This document shows, piece after piece, positions 18,952 to 28,021 of a stretch of 64,000 nucleotides of DNA. This stretch comes from Verrucomicrobiota bacterium. Its GTDB lineage: Bacteria; Verrucomicrobiota; Verrucomicrobiia; CAIQCK01. Where the stretch lies: assembly GCA_026397915.1 (NCBI GenBank), contig JAPLTX010000008.1, positions 248,001-312,000 of the forward strand, in the 5' to 3' direction. Within the stretch, counting starts at the first letter, position 1. The number at the start of each line of letters is the position of its first letter. Both the position numbers and the translations under genes were made by a program. The notes beneath the pieces are model-generated. The model was given only the letters and a program-made list of their open reading frames with translations. It was not told the origin of the DNA and searched no databases.

Positions 18952-20166
18952 TCACGGTTTTGCCGGGGCGAAATACTCGTAGAAGACCTGCGCGAGTTTT
19001 TCTCCGAACGTCTGCCAGTGCCGGCCCTGCGCGTAGTCGTTGAGGCCGGCGATGCGGTTGCAGTTGAACTCCAGCACCACCGCGTCAACGCCGAAGCGCT
19101 CCAGCCAGCCGTCACCGAGCGAGCCGGGGTTGCGGAACGTCGCCTTCGTGCAGCCTTCGCTGAACCACGTGTGCTGGCGCAGCAGTTTTTCCAAGCGGGA
19201 CATGCGCTCCAAGTATTGCTCCAGTTGCGGCACCGCCGGCCGGCTGATGTGCAACATGCCGCTGCCGTCGTTGTGCAGTTCCATCGCCAGATGCGGGCGC
19301 TTGCCCGCGGCGGTCATCTTCTCCAGCCACTTCTCCAGCGCCGCGTTTTCCGGCGCGAACTGCGGGTCGGCGGGCTTGTCCCAGTTGCGGTTGAGATCCT
19401 TGCCTTGGAGGTTGAACCGTGTCATGCCGCGCGCGACGCCATCCTTGTTCGCGATCGGCATGACGTAGAGGCAGTAACGCTGGAGGAACTTCTTCGCTTC
19501 CGCGTCGTTTTTGAGCAACCGGCGGATAAGTCCCTCGACGACCCAGTTGCCGCCGGTCTCCCACGGGTGCGCCCGCGCGCGGATGAAGACGCGGTGCGGC
19601 GCGCTCTCGTTACCCACGCGGATGATTTCGAGTTCGCGGTCTTGCACGGTCTTACCGATGGGCGTGATTTCCACGAGCGGGTTCTTGCGAATCGCAACGA
19701 GCAGGTGGTCGAGGTCGGAGAGACGGTAAGGCTCGATGCGCGCGACGTAGAGCCGCGGGCCGGGCATCTCTATGGTAACTCGCACGCGGTTCTCGGGAAG
19801 AAGTTCTGTCGGAATGACCTTCCAGTCGCGGCCGTTTTCGGAGATGGAGATAGCTTTCAGTTCCTTCGCGACGGAGCCAGGTCGGCTGTTCCAGACGTTG
19901 TCGAGGTTCCTGAACTCCAGCGTGAGCTTCGAGCCTGGCTTGGCGTGAAGCAGGAAGTGGAAATGTCCGGCGGCGCGGTTGGGCGAGTTGCGCTCGTGAT
20001 CGTAAAGCAGATTGACGACAACCGTCCCGTCGGCGGCGAACTCATACCAGAGCGGCGAGGCGTTCTCGATGCTGGTGTCAATGAACTCCAAACCGGGCGA
20101 TTCAGCCGAGTTCGCGGCGGTGACCGCGAGCGTGAAGACGAGCAGAAGCTGGGGCAGCGTTTTCAT
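18952..20166 (-). CDS. Secreted M14-type zinc carboxypeptidase
   Basis: 404 residues with a signal peptide (about 1-20) and a beta-sandwich N-terminal domain (about 25-150). The M14 catalytic domain has zinc ligands in RAHPWETGG (HxxE) and in LAMELHNDG. The substrate-site GKDLNRNWD is present, as is a catalytic Glu candidate in VVLEFNCN. It would cleave C-terminal residues or cell-wall peptides outside the cytoplasm. It is the last gene of the minus-strand run, 3 nt after the propeller gene. It is convergent with the gene ending at 18942, with a 9-nt gap. Confidence 0.88.
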   Translation of the reverse strand: MKTLPQLLLVFTLAVTAANSAESPGLEFIDTSIENASPLWYEFAADGTVVVNLLYDHERNSPNRAAGHFHFLLHAKPGSKLTLEFRNLDNVWNSRPGSVAKELKAISISENGRDWKVIPTELLPENRVRVTIEMPGPRLYVARIEPYRLSDLDHLLVAIRKNPLVEITPIGKTVQDRELEIIRVGNESAPHRVFIRARAHPWETGGNWVVEGLIRRLLKNDAEAKKFLQRYCLYVMPIANKDGVARGMTRFNLQGKDLNRNWDKPADPQFAPENAALEKWLEKMTAAGKRPHLAMELHNDGSGMLHISRPAVPQLEQYLERMSRLEKLLRQHTWFSEGCTKATFRNPGSLGDGWLERFGVDAVVLEFNCNRIAGLNDYAQGRHWQTFGEKLAQVFYEYFAPAKP

Positions 20167-20169
20167 GGG

Positions 20170-22077
20170 TCAGTCTTTCGGGAGCGTGTAGCTGTAAACA
20201 CGCGAGCCGCTGACGAAGTAGATGCGGCCGTCGAGATAGTCGCCTCCGCCGCCGACGGGCACGGGCGATTTCGCCAGCATGGTGATCTTGAACGTGGCCG
20301 GGTCGAGTTGGGCGATGCCTTTGTAAAAAAGAACGTAAAACCGGCCTTTGCCGTCGGCCACGAAGACGCGCGGCCCTTGATGCGAGGTCGTCGGCCCGAA
20401 CCCGGCCGTGAGGTCTTGTTCGTGGACGACCTTGCGGGCCGCCGGATCGAAGACGAAAAACCGCTTCTGGTCGGTGACGCCAAAGACGAGGCCGTTCGGG
20501 CCGGCGTAGAGGTCGGTGTAGCTTTGCGCGCCGGGAAACACGGCGGCGTGCCAGTCGAGTTTCTTCGTCGCCATGTCCATGATGTAAAGCTGCGCTTCGG
20601 TGGCTTTCCTTTCGCCGCCCGTGCCGGCACTGGTGGTGGTGCCGCCGAGCAGTTTACCGTTCGGCAGCGGCGCGAGGCTCATGGTGGAATGTTGCGGCAG
20701 GATTTGCTCGTGCGTCAGCAACACACTCTTGTGCGTTTCGCGGTCCCAGAACAACAACCCGCCGCCGGTGTGGCCGTAGCCGGGCGTGCCGGCGAGCACG
20801 AGCGTGTGGCCGTCGGGATACGCGAGCAGTTTGTGCGGGCGATTAATGGTAGGATGGCAGTCCGCCAGGAAGAGCGGGTTGCAGCCGGGCTTGCCTTTGG
20901 CGGTGTCCACCCACGGGCGCGAAGGGTCCCACTCCAGCAAGAAGCCGTAGCCGTAGCCGCCGAAGAAAAACCGCTCGCCCTGCCGCGCGACGGTGTTGAA
21001 CTGGCCGTAAGCTTCGCAGTTGACCCAGGCGTCGTTCTTGGGGTTGAAACTGAAGAACCGCATCGGGAACGCCGTGCCGCCACAGATGGTGTCGTCCGGG
21101 GCCGCGGCCACGCCCATGATGTGCGCGCCTTCGCTGGTGTAGTCGAACGTCACCGTCTTCGATTCCCGCGTTTTCGGGTTTTCGACGATCAAGAGATGTT
21201 CCCGTGTGCCGCAACCCTTCAGGCGCTTGCCGCTGGGAAACTCGCGATGAACCAGACCTTGGTCACTAGTAATGATCGGCTTCAGCTTCAGCGTATGTTT
21301 GCCGATCCTGCGCGCCTCGCCTTTGTAGAACTCATACCAACCATCCGTCGCGTTGTCGGGCGCGTGGCCGTAAACCTTGCCGTTCGTCTCGCGATAGACC
21401 GGCGCGTGGCCCTTGCAACGTTCGTCCGCGGCAAAGAACAGTTTCGCCTTTGTGCTCTGCGGATCGTAGATGATGATCTGCCCGGCAGTGCTGCCAAGGC
21501 CTACATAAACCCAGCCCGCATCATCCACCGCCACGCTGCGCGGATACTGCGCCCAGTTCTCCGTGTTTAAGTAGCCGTGGTCCTTCAACTCGCGCGTTTG
21601 CGGGTTGAACGACACCAGCCCGCTGTTGGGATAGCTGGCCGACCAAATGGTGCCGTCATCGGCTTCGGTCATGCTCATCGCCATCGTCGGCTTGGTTCGC
21701 TGCCAGAACGTGAACGCGCGCTTCTTCGGATCGAACTCGGAGAAGTGGCTGCCAAAGTGCGTGTAGTATTTACCGGAGCAAGAGAGCACCGACGCATACG
21801 GTCCGTCGTTGGCCCACGGATACGGCGTCGGGAACTGTTGGCTCCTGCCCGTCTCGGCGTCAACCATCAGCAACGCGTATCCACCGCGGCAGTCGTAGAG
21901 CCAGACGAGCACGGCGTCCCGACCGTCGCCGTCCGCGGTCGCCACGATGCCGCGATGATTGCTTACGGGCGTGGCGACGCCGTGATCGCGAAAACCGTTG
22001 CCGAGGTCTTTCGTCGCGGCGGCGGCGGTTTGGAAGGCGAGTGCGAGTGTGAGAAGGCTGAGCGTTGGTGTCTTCAT
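20170..22077 (-). CDS. Secreted beta-propeller protein of unknown function
   Basis: 635 residues from ATG at 22077 (MKTPTLSLLTLALAFQTAAAA, a clear signal peptide). The longer frame to 22128 adds a non-signal-like extension. Repeats with D.G.[IV]W/VY.G patterns (DDGTIWSASYPNSGLVSFNP, DDAGWVYVGLGSTAGQIIIYDP) indicate a six- to eight-bladed propeller, as in streptogramin-lyase-like or strictosidine-synthase-like proteins. No catalytic residues were recognised. It is followed after 3 nt by the M14 peptidase. Confidence 0.75.
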   Translation of the reverse strand: MKTPTLSLLTLALAFQTAAAATKDLGNGFRDHGVATPVSNHRGIVATADGDGRDAVLVWLYDCRGGYALLMVDAETGRSQQFPTPYPWANDGPYASVLSCSGKYYTHFGSHFSEFDPKKRAFTFWQRTKPTMAMSMTEADDGTIWSASYPNSGLVSFNPQTRELKDHGYLNTENWAQYPRSVAVDDAGWVYVGLGSTAGQIIIYDPQSTKAKLFFAADERCKGHAPVYRETNGKVYGHAPDNATDGWYEFYKGEARRIGKHTLKLKPIITSDQGLVHREFPSGKRLKGCGTREHLLIVENPKTRESKTVTFDYTSEGAHIMGVAAAPDDTICGGTAFPMRFFSFNPKNDAWVNCEAYGQFNTVARQGERFFFGGYGYGFLLEWDPSRPWVDTAKGKPGCNPLFLADCHPTINRPHKLLAYPDGHTLVLAGTPGYGHTGGGLLFWDRETHKSVLLTHEQILPQHSTMSLAPLPNGKLLGGTTTSAGTGGERKATEAQLYIMDMATKKLDWHAAVFPGAQSYTDLYAGPNGLVFGVTDQKRFFVFDPAARKVVHEQDLTAGFGPTTSHQGPRVFVADGKGRFYVLFYKGIAQLDPATFKITMLAKSPVPVGGGGDYLDGRIYFVSGSRVYSYTLPKD

Positions 22078-22197
22078 GTTACCGATGGGCCGCGATGCTA
22101 CCGCGTCAGCCGTGCCAACTCCACACAACTCTTGCGCCGGTTACGCTGCCGGCTGGCCCAGCATGGATGCCCGCGACGAACCGCGCACCAGAGCGGT

Positions 22198-24426
22198 TCA
22201 ATGCCGCTCCGCCACCACCATGCAATGCACGTCCAGCCGCGGGACGGTGACGCGCGGGCCGTCGTCCGTCTTGTCTGCCTTCAGTTCCTTGTTTCCGGGC
22301 ACCAGCAAGAAGTGGTTTAGCTTCTTGTCACGGAAGGTCAGCGCGATGTCGTGGATCGGGATGACCTCGCGGCGTTCGTAGAGCGACTCGCCGGCGACGT
22401 TCTGCGAGCGGCCGAGCGAGGAAACGTCGTTGAGCAGATGGACGACGAGACGGCTGCCTTGCGTGTGCGTCATCGCCTGCACGATGCGCGGCGCGGCGAC
22501 CTCGACCGGCGGCGGCTCGGAGGCGGCCTCGCGCAACGCCAGTTCTATCATTCGTGCCCAATGCTCGTGGCCGAACCGGAAGAACGAGGTGGCAATGTCG
22601 TGCGGCAGGTAGATGACCTTGCCCTTGCCGTAGGTGCTTTCGATGATCGCCGGCGTATTCGTGCGCTTGACCTCGCCGGTCTTTTTGTCGGTTGTGGCCG
22701 TCACGATACGCGTCGGGCTGGCGCCACCCTTTGCCGGTTCCACCAGCAGCAGCCGGCAGTTGAGCGGCAGGCCGTAGCTGATGTTGGTCAACGGCTGGGT
22801 CGCGCTGCGCAGGGCCAGCGTGTCGAGAATCACCGGATCAGAGGCCCAGCGGTGCTGCGGCGCCAAATGGAGATGCGCGCCGTGCTGATGTTTCACGTCC
22901 CAACTGATGACCACGCGCTGACAGTCAAACACGCCGGTCTTCTTTGCGTTGAGCACGTCAGCGAGGCCAAAGGTGTCGCACAACTTCGCGTGTTCGTCGT
23001 AGAGCGAGGTTTCGTAGGTTGCCACGAGACCGCCGCCGTTGCGGACGAAACGGCGGACCGTCTCCAACTCGGCATCACTCATCGCGGCGCAGTTGGGCAT
23101 GAAGAGCACCTTGTAGTCGTCGAGCTTGCCGCGCTCCAAGTCGCGGTCGGTGACGAGCGAGACGGGCAGATGGCGCTCCATCATCGTCTGGAACGCGCCA
23201 TAGACGCCTTTGACGTAGCGGTTCTTCGGGTCGTCGCGACCATACCACAGCTCGGTCTTCTCCGACACGACGAGGCCGCACCACGGATGCAGCCGGTCGT
23301 TGCGGAAATACTCATCGCGCGCGGTGGTGTCGGCCATGTAACGCGCCATCACGTCGCGGCCCGGCACCGATTGCGCGGGCACGGAGCCGTTGGCCATCAT
23401 CGCCAGCACGCGGATGGCGGCCTCGGTGTAGCCCACCGGCTGCGAGCGCATGTAGCTCGGCGACGACCACATGAACGCGCGTGTGTTCTTGCAGAGGCCG
23501 CCGAGGTGCCAGCTCATGAAGTTGTGCAGCGCCGGGAACGCGAAGAACGACGGGTCCACCGTGTCATACCAGCCGGTTTCCTCCAACATGCCATCAACAA
23601 CCTCGGCAACGCGGATGGAGTTGCGGATGTTGTGTGGGTTGCGATAAACCCACGCATTCCAGGAGTTCACCACGAGCGCAGCTTCGGGATTGGCGGCTTT
23701 GATGGCGCGGTTGAACTCCAGCATCGTGTTCTCAATGGAGCGGTATTTGAAGTCGGTCCACTGCTGCCACAGCACGCTGTCGAAATCCTCCTTCAGCGGC
23801 GGCTCCTGCCCGGTTTGTTTTGTGAACTTCGCCTTGCACGCCGCGCAGTAGCACTCGTCGGACCGCGCGTGGAACATGTCAAAGAAGATGCCATCCACGC
23901 CGACATCCTTGACCAGCTCGACGATGCGGTTGCGGACAAGGTCACGGTAGGGTGTGTTGATACAGAAGTAGCTCGTTGGCTTGCCCTTGCTGTTAACGCA
24001 CCGCCAGTCGGGATGCGCTTCGCCGAGCGAGGCCGGCTCGCGCTGCGCCCAATAATAAGGGATGTAGCGGATGCCATGCTTGTGGCAAAGCTCCGTGACC
24101 TCGCGTGTGCCGTCGCGGTCGCCCATCTTCGGGTCGGGTTTGCCGAACGCGCTTTTCCAGCCCAGTTCGTTCCACCCTTCGCCACTGTGCGCCCGCGAGA
24201 AAAACATCTGCACTCCGGCCTTGGCACAGTCCTCGATGAGTTTCTCCGGCCAGTCGCCCGAGTGCGAGATGTTCGGCAGATCGGTGTAAGCGACGCGCGT
24301 GATACCGCCGAGCCACTTCGGTGTCGGTGGCGCGGCGTCTTGAGCGAGGACGCATGAACCAGCAGTTACGAGGAGAACGGCGAGTCGCATTATCTTCATG
24401 ACAAGGTTGCGGACGGTTTGTTTCAT
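22198..24426 (-). CDS. Secreted TIM-barrel glycoside-hydrolase-like protein with beta-galactosidase-trimerisation-like domain
   Basis: 742 residues from ATG at 24426, which overlaps the upstream stop by ATGA. The much longer open frame to 24852 lies over the upstream gene and is rejected. A signal peptide (MRLAVLLVTAGSCVLAQ, from an internal Met) precedes a TIM-barrel-like part with FFDMFHARSDECYCAACKAKF. A glutaminase-like/trimerisation domain follows (YKVLFMPNCAAMSDAELETVRRFVRNGGGLVATYE). Resembles uncharacterised GH42-related families. The gene at 16927 is a probable paralogue. Confidence 0.78.
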   Translation of the reverse strand: MKQTVRNLVMKIMRLAVLLVTAGSCVLAQDAAPPTPKWLGGITRVAYTDLPNISHSGDWPEKLIEDCAKAGVQMFFSRAHSGEGWNELGWKSAFGKPDPKMGDRDGTREVTELCHKHGIRYIPYYWAQREPASLGEAHPDWRCVNSKGKPTSYFCINTPYRDLVRNRIVELVKDVGVDGIFFDMFHARSDECYCAACKAKFTKQTGQEPPLKEDFDSVLWQQWTDFKYRSIENTMLEFNRAIKAANPEAALVVNSWNAWVYRNPHNIRNSIRVAEVVDGMLEETGWYDTVDPSFFAFPALHNFMSWHLGGLCKNTRAFMWSSPSYMRSQPVGYTEAAIRVLAMMANGSVPAQSVPGRDVMARYMADTTARDEYFRNDRLHPWCGLVVSEKTELWYGRDDPKNRYVKGVYGAFQTMMERHLPVSLVTDRDLERGKLDDYKVLFMPNCAAMSDAELETVRRFVRNGGGLVATYETSLYDEHAKLCDTFGLADVLNAKKTGVFDCQRVVISWDVKHQHGAHLHLAPQHRWASDPVILDTLALRSATQPLTNISYGLPLNCRLLLVEPAKGGASPTRIVTATTDKKTGEVKRTNTPAIIESTYGKGKVIYLPHDIATSFFRFGHEHWARMIELALREAASEPPPVEVAAPRIVQAMTHTQGSRLVVHLLNDVSSLGRSQNVAGESLYERREVIPIHDIALTFRDKKLNHFLLVPGNKELKADKTDDGPRVTVPRLDVHCMVVAERH

Positions 24427-25661
24427 CGCGTTGCTTCCGCAGGCGACACGCTGCCCAACTGCCGCATCACATCCAGCCGGCCTTCGTTGAAGAGGTGGAC
24501 GCCATCCGCGCCCATCGCATACCATTTCGCGGCCCGGGCACGATATTGGTCGAGCGAGAGTGTGCCGCGCGGCGGGGCTTTCATCTTGCCTGCCGCAATG
24601 AGTTTGTCCTCCTGCGCCGTGAGATCGTGGCCCGACAACGTTGCTTCCTCGCCATAATAAACCGCGCAGCCCGAGCCTTTCGCCATTGCAACGAACGGCT
24701 TCAGGTCGAACTCGTAGCCGCCGAGCGTGTGCTGGGCGAGCACGAGATAATCGAGCAGACCGTCCTTGAGCCATCGCTCGATGTCGCAACCCCACGCGCG
24801 GTATTCGCGCCAATCCACTCGCGCGGAGAGGCCCAGCCGCCGGCCTTTGCATTTGCCGGCGTCGTCAAGCGCCGCGCGCACTGCGTGGACGAATTTCGTC
24901 ATTACGTCGCAGCGCAGTTGCAGCCAGCGCGGGTCGTCGGCCTTCAGTTCGCGCGGATCCTGGCCGAACTTCTCCTTGAACGCCTTCGTCAGCGGCTCCT
25001 CGTAGCCGAAGAACGGCGGATGGCGCAGGAAGTCGAGGTTGATTCCGTCAATGTCACGCTCGGCAACCTCGCGCAGGATGCGGAGCTTGAAGTCGCGCAC
25101 TTCGGGAAAGGCGTAGGAGAGCTTCGTCCTGTCTTCGCCCTTCGCCCCGCGCACGCGGAACTCGGGATGGTCCCACCAGAACTTGCTGTTCAGCATCCGC
25201 GGCAGTGTCTCGCCCATCCAACCGGCCGGGTAGTCGCCGTTCATCCGCAGCGAACCGTAGCAGGGCAGCCCCGCCTCGTGACACGCCTTGGCGGCGACTT
25301 GCGTCAAGTCCACTCCGCTGTCGGCGAACCCGCGCAACGTCTCATGGACCAGCTTGTCTCCGCGCCGCGGAAACTCGGTGACGCCGTCGCCGATCAGCTC
25401 CGTCACCTTCGACGGATAGTTGGCACGACTGCCGGAGAGAAAACACCACTCCAGCACCGCCACCTGCGTGTCACGGTAACGGAGGATGCGTTTGCGGACT
25501 TCATCCACTGTCTTGTAAGCGCCGCCGAAGAACTCGCTGAAGCCATCGTCGTTGATGACAATGACTTTCGGCGCATTGCGCGGCTTCGGGGGAGAAGCTC
25601 CTTCTGCGGGAGCCAAGATGCCCGTTCCCAACAACAGCACGACTATCCAGAGAGTCTTCAT
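24423..25661 (-). CDS. Secreted TIM-barrel protein, glycosyl-hydrolase-like (GHL10-type)
   Basis: 412 residues with a signal peptide (MKTLWIVVLLLGTGILAPAEG). Conserved-looking barrel strands include VIVINDDGFSEFFGG, DGINLDFLRHPPFFGYEEP and LDYLVLAQHTLGGYEFD. The acidic residues at strand ends suggest a retaining glycosidase-like enzyme, but no characterised family was assigned with certainty. Translation is coupled by ATGA to the next gene, also a TIM-barrel protein, so the pair probably acts on one polysaccharide. Confidence 0.7.
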   Translation of the reverse strand: MKTLWIVVLLLGTGILAPAEGASPPKPRNAPKVIVINDDGFSEFFGGAYKTVDEVRKRILRYRDTQVAVLEWCFLSGSRANYPSKVTELIGDGVTEFPRRGDKLVHETLRGFADSGVDLTQVAAKACHEAGLPCYGSLRMNGDYPAGWMGETLPRMLNSKFWWDHPEFRVRGAKGEDRTKLSYAFPEVRDFKLRILREVAERDIDGINLDFLRHPPFFGYEEPLTKAFKEKFGQDPRELKADDPRWLQLRCDVMTKFVHAVRAALDDAGKCKGRRLGLSARVDWREYRAWGCDIERWLKDGLLDYLVLAQHTLGGYEFDLKPFVAMAKGSGCAVYYGEEATLSGHDLTAQEDKLIAAGKMKAPPRGTLSLDQYRARAAKWYAMGADGVHLFNEGRLDVMRQLGSVSPAEATR

Positions 25662-25690
25662 TCAGTCCTCGTCTGGCGGAATCTTCGCAC

Positions 25691-26689
25691 CTACGGCAGC
25701 ACTTCGTAAACGCGAATCTCCGCCGCCTTTGGACCGCGACGCGGCACGGCGACGTAGAACCGGTTCAGCGCCGGCGCAAACAGCGACGTGCGTGCGCCGG
25801 CCGCTGTCGGAATCTTCGCTACGATCCGATAGTGATCAGCATCCGTCTGTTCGACCACGTTGATCAGGCCAACGCCGCACGAGACGTAGACGCGCCGCAG
25901 CGCGGAGTCGTAAAACAAATCGTCCGTGTCGCCATCAACCAATACCGGGGCGATCATCTTGCCGGAGGCGGTGTCGAGCACAAGCAACCGCGGCGGTTTG
26001 CGGCAGCCAACGAACAGCCGGTGGTTCGCCTCGTCCAGCGCCATCGGGAAATTCGCACGCGCTTCTGTCAGCGGCCACCGGGCCACCACCGCGCGTTTGT
26101 TGCGGTCCACCACGGCAACGAAACCGTCATGGGCGATGTTGACGAAAATGCGCGGGCCTTTGCTCTCCAACTGAAATGATTCCGGATGCGATATCAGCTT
26201 GATGTCACCGAAGCGTTTGCCGCTTGCCGCGTCGAGGATTGCCAGCCCGACGTCGCCGACATAGATGCGCCGCGCCTTCTCGTCGTAGCGGACGTTGTCG
26301 GCGTCGTCACCGAGTTGGATGTTCTTCACCAACTCCAACGATTTGCCGTCGAAAAACCTGCACGAACCGTCACCACCGCACGCGACGAAAAGCCTGTCGA
26401 GGTCCGCCGCGTAGGCGATGCCTTGCGGCTCGCGCAAGTGGCCGATGCTTTTCACAACGACGCCTTTTTCCAGATCAACGACTTCAACCGAGCCGTTGCC
26501 AAGCGCGGCAACGAAGAGCCGCTTCCGCACTGGATCCACGGCCATGTGGTCAATGCGTCCGTTGACGTTCGACAGAGGAATTGTTGCGATCTGGCGCAGC
26601 GGGGCCGCCGCGTCGGCGCCGGCAACCGGCCTTGTGAGACCGGACAGGATGCTGCATGAAATCATCAACCATCGGAAGGTGCTGATCAT
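25691..26689 (-). CDS. Secreted YVTN/YncE-like beta-propeller protein
   Basis: 332 residues with a signal peptide. Repeats of the type KRLFVAALGNGSVEVVDLEKG, DRLFVACGGDGSCRFFDGKS and HRLFVGCRKPPRLLVLDTASG are typical of seven-bladed YncE-like propellers. It is probably periplasmic and binding in function; no enzyme activity can be inferred. It is the first gene of the run toward 18952 and lies 29 nt before the TIM-barrel gene. Confidence 0.8.
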   Translation of the reverse strand: MISTFRWLMISCSILSGLTRPVAGADAAAPLRQIATIPLSNVNGRIDHMAVDPVRKRLFVAALGNGSVEVVDLEKGVVVKSIGHLREPQGIAYAADLDRLFVACGGDGSCRFFDGKSLELVKNIQLGDDADNVRYDEKARRIYVGDVGLAILDAASGKRFGDIKLISHPESFQLESKGPRIFVNIAHDGFVAVVDRNKRAVVARWPLTEARANFPMALDEANHRLFVGCRKPPRLLVLDTASGKMIAPVLVDGDTDDLFYDSALRRVYVSCGVGLINVVEQTDADHYRIVAKIPTAAGARTSLFAPALNRFYVAVPRRGPKAAEIRVYEVLP

Positions 26690-26754
26690 GCCATGCCTTT
26701 AACGCAAGCGGGTTGACTTCGCAAGCGCCGCCTCAAACCCGGCATCCGGTTCTT

Positions 26755-26784
26755 GTTTGCGCGCAAACGACGCCGTAGTATAAC
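26755..26784 (+). promoter_or_regulatory. Promoter with 14-bp perfect palindrome upstream of the DUF1080 gene
   Basis: GTTTGCGCGCAAAC (26755-26768) is a perfect palindrome with a central CG pair, as in many LacI/GalR operators. It overlaps a possible -35 TTGCGC (26757-26762). A -10 TATAAC (26779-26784) follows, 8 nt before the ATG at 26793. Repressor binding here would block transcription. Confidence 0.45.
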
Positions 26785-26792
26785 ACTCATCT

Positions 26793-27593
26793 ATGAAGAA
26801 ACTTTCCTCGGTCATTCTGGTGTCCGCTCTTGGACTATTCCTTCTCGCATTCCCCTCTGGCTCGCCTGCCGCTGAACTATCTTACGCCAAGGATGGTTCC
26901 GGCGTCTGCGGCTACAAGGACACGCCCAAGCTGCCGTGGTATGGCTGGCTTGTGCATGATCCCGACCGCCCCGCGCCGAAGCGGATCAATCCCGGCCCCG
27001 CGCCCGCACCCGTCGCGCCGCCATCGGATGCCATCGTGCTCTTCAACGGCAAGGACCTCTCGCAGTGGCAGACGAACACTTGGAAAATCGTGGACGGTTG
27101 CATCGAGGCGGTCACGGGCAGCCTTGTCACGAAGCAGGAATTTGGCAACTGCCAGATTCACATCGAGTGGATGTGCCCGGCCAACTTCGAAGGCCCGTGG
27201 TCCAACCGCGGCAACAACGGCGTCATGCTGATGGGCCTCTACGAGATCCAGATATTTGATTCCTACAATGAGAAGCTCTACCCCGACGGCCAGGCCGCCG
27301 CTATCTACGGCCTGAAGCCGCCGTTGGTGAACGCCTGCCGCAAGCCGGGCGAGTGGCAGAGTTTCGACATCGCTTTCACCGCGCCGGAGTTTGACGGCGA
27401 CAAGCTGGTCCACGCCGCGCGCGTGACGCTTTTCCACAACGGCGTGCTGGTGCATGTGAACGAGGAAATCCACGGCGAGACCGGCCACCGCATCGTCGCC
27501 CAATACAAACAGAAGATCAGCAAAGGTCCGCTGCGTCTCGCCGGCCATCATTGCCCCGTGCGTTTCCGCAACATCTGGCTGCGGCCTCTGTGA
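26793..27593 (+). CDS. Secreted DUF1080 protein (3-keto-disaccharide hydrolase/LamG-like)
   Basis: 266 residues with a signal peptide. The family core is clear: IVLFNGKDLSQWQTN, NCQIHIEWMCPANF, NGVMLMGLYEIQIFDSY, GQAAAIYGLKPP and the closing PVRFRNIWLRPL. DUF1080 proteins have a concanavalin-like fold. Some hydrolyse 3-keto-glycosides, acting after a glycoside 3-dehydrogenase. No such dehydrogenase was recognised in the window. A LacI-type palindrome overlaps the promoter. Confidence 0.92.
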   Translation: MKKLSSVILVSALGLFLLAFPSGSPAAELSYAKDGSGVCGYKDTPKLPWYGWLVHDPDRPAPKRINPGPAPAPVAPPSDAIVLFNGKDLSQWQTNTWKIVDGCIEAVTGSLVTKQEFGNCQIHIEWMCPANFEGPWSNRGNNGVMLMGLYEIQIFDSYNEKLYPDGQAAAIYGLKPPLVNACRKPGEWQSFDIAFTAPEFDGDKLVHAARVTLFHNGVLVHVNEEIHGETGHRIVAQYKQKISKGPLRLAGHHCPVRFRNIWLRPL

Positions 27594-27624
27594 ACGCGCC
27601 GCGGCGTTATCGAACCGCATTGCG

Positions 27625-27642
27625 CCAATAACGGTTTATTGG
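27625..27642. terminator. Hairpin between convergent DUF1080 and DUF190 genes
   Basis: CCAATAA (27625-27631), a CGGT loop and TTATTGG (27636-27642) form a perfect 7-bp stem between two converging genes. No long U-tract follows, so the terminator call is tentative. Confidence 0.4.
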
Positions 27643-27665
27643 TTGCGGAGGCTACAACTGCCGGT

Positions 27666-28004
27666 TCAAGCAGGTTTGCCGCGATAGGCGATGACGTGCA
27701 CTTTTTCCAGCGTGACGAGACCGTCGCCGACCATCTGGTCCAACTCCGGCAGAAACGCTTGGATTTTGCCCTCCTTGTCCACGATCTCGATGATGACCGG
27801 CAGGTCTTCGCTGAGGCGGAGGATTTTTGCGGTGTGGAGTCGCGACGTTGCGCCAAAGCCCATCGGTCCGCGCAGCACGGTGGCGCCGGCCAGCCCGCGC
27901 TCGCGGGCCTTGAGCACGATCGCCTCGTAGAGCGGCTGATGATGCCACTTGTCCAGTTCGCCGATGAAGATCCGCAACAATGTGCCTTCGCCTTCGAGTT
28001 TCAT
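27666..28004 (-). CDS. DUF190 family protein
   Basis: 112 residues matching the DUF190 pattern: LLRIFIGELDKWHHQPLYEA, GLAGATVLRGPMGFG, SEDLPVIIEIVDKE. These proteins have a ferredoxin-like/PII-like fold and often sit next to crcB. Their function is not established. It is the last gene of the fluoride-riboswitch operon, 17 nt after crcB. Confidence 0.93.
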   Translation of the reverse strand: MKLEGEGTLLRIFIGELDKWHHQPLYEAIVLKARERGLAGATVLRGPMGFGATSRLHTAKILRLSEDLPVIIEIVDKEGKIQAFLPELDQMVGDGLVTLEKVHVIAYRGKPA

Positions 28005-28021
28005 GGGAGTAGGTCAGGGAG

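Noticed and set aside
19018-21570. 850-codon plus-strand open frame
   Set aside because: It is antisense to the M14 peptidase and propeller genes, whose products have signal peptides and family motifs. The long frame follows from high GC at third positions; its composition (many Arg, Val, Ala) is not protein-like.
22351-24357. 668-codon plus-strand open frame
   Set aside because: Antisense to the TIM-barrel protein at 22198-24426; no family similarity.
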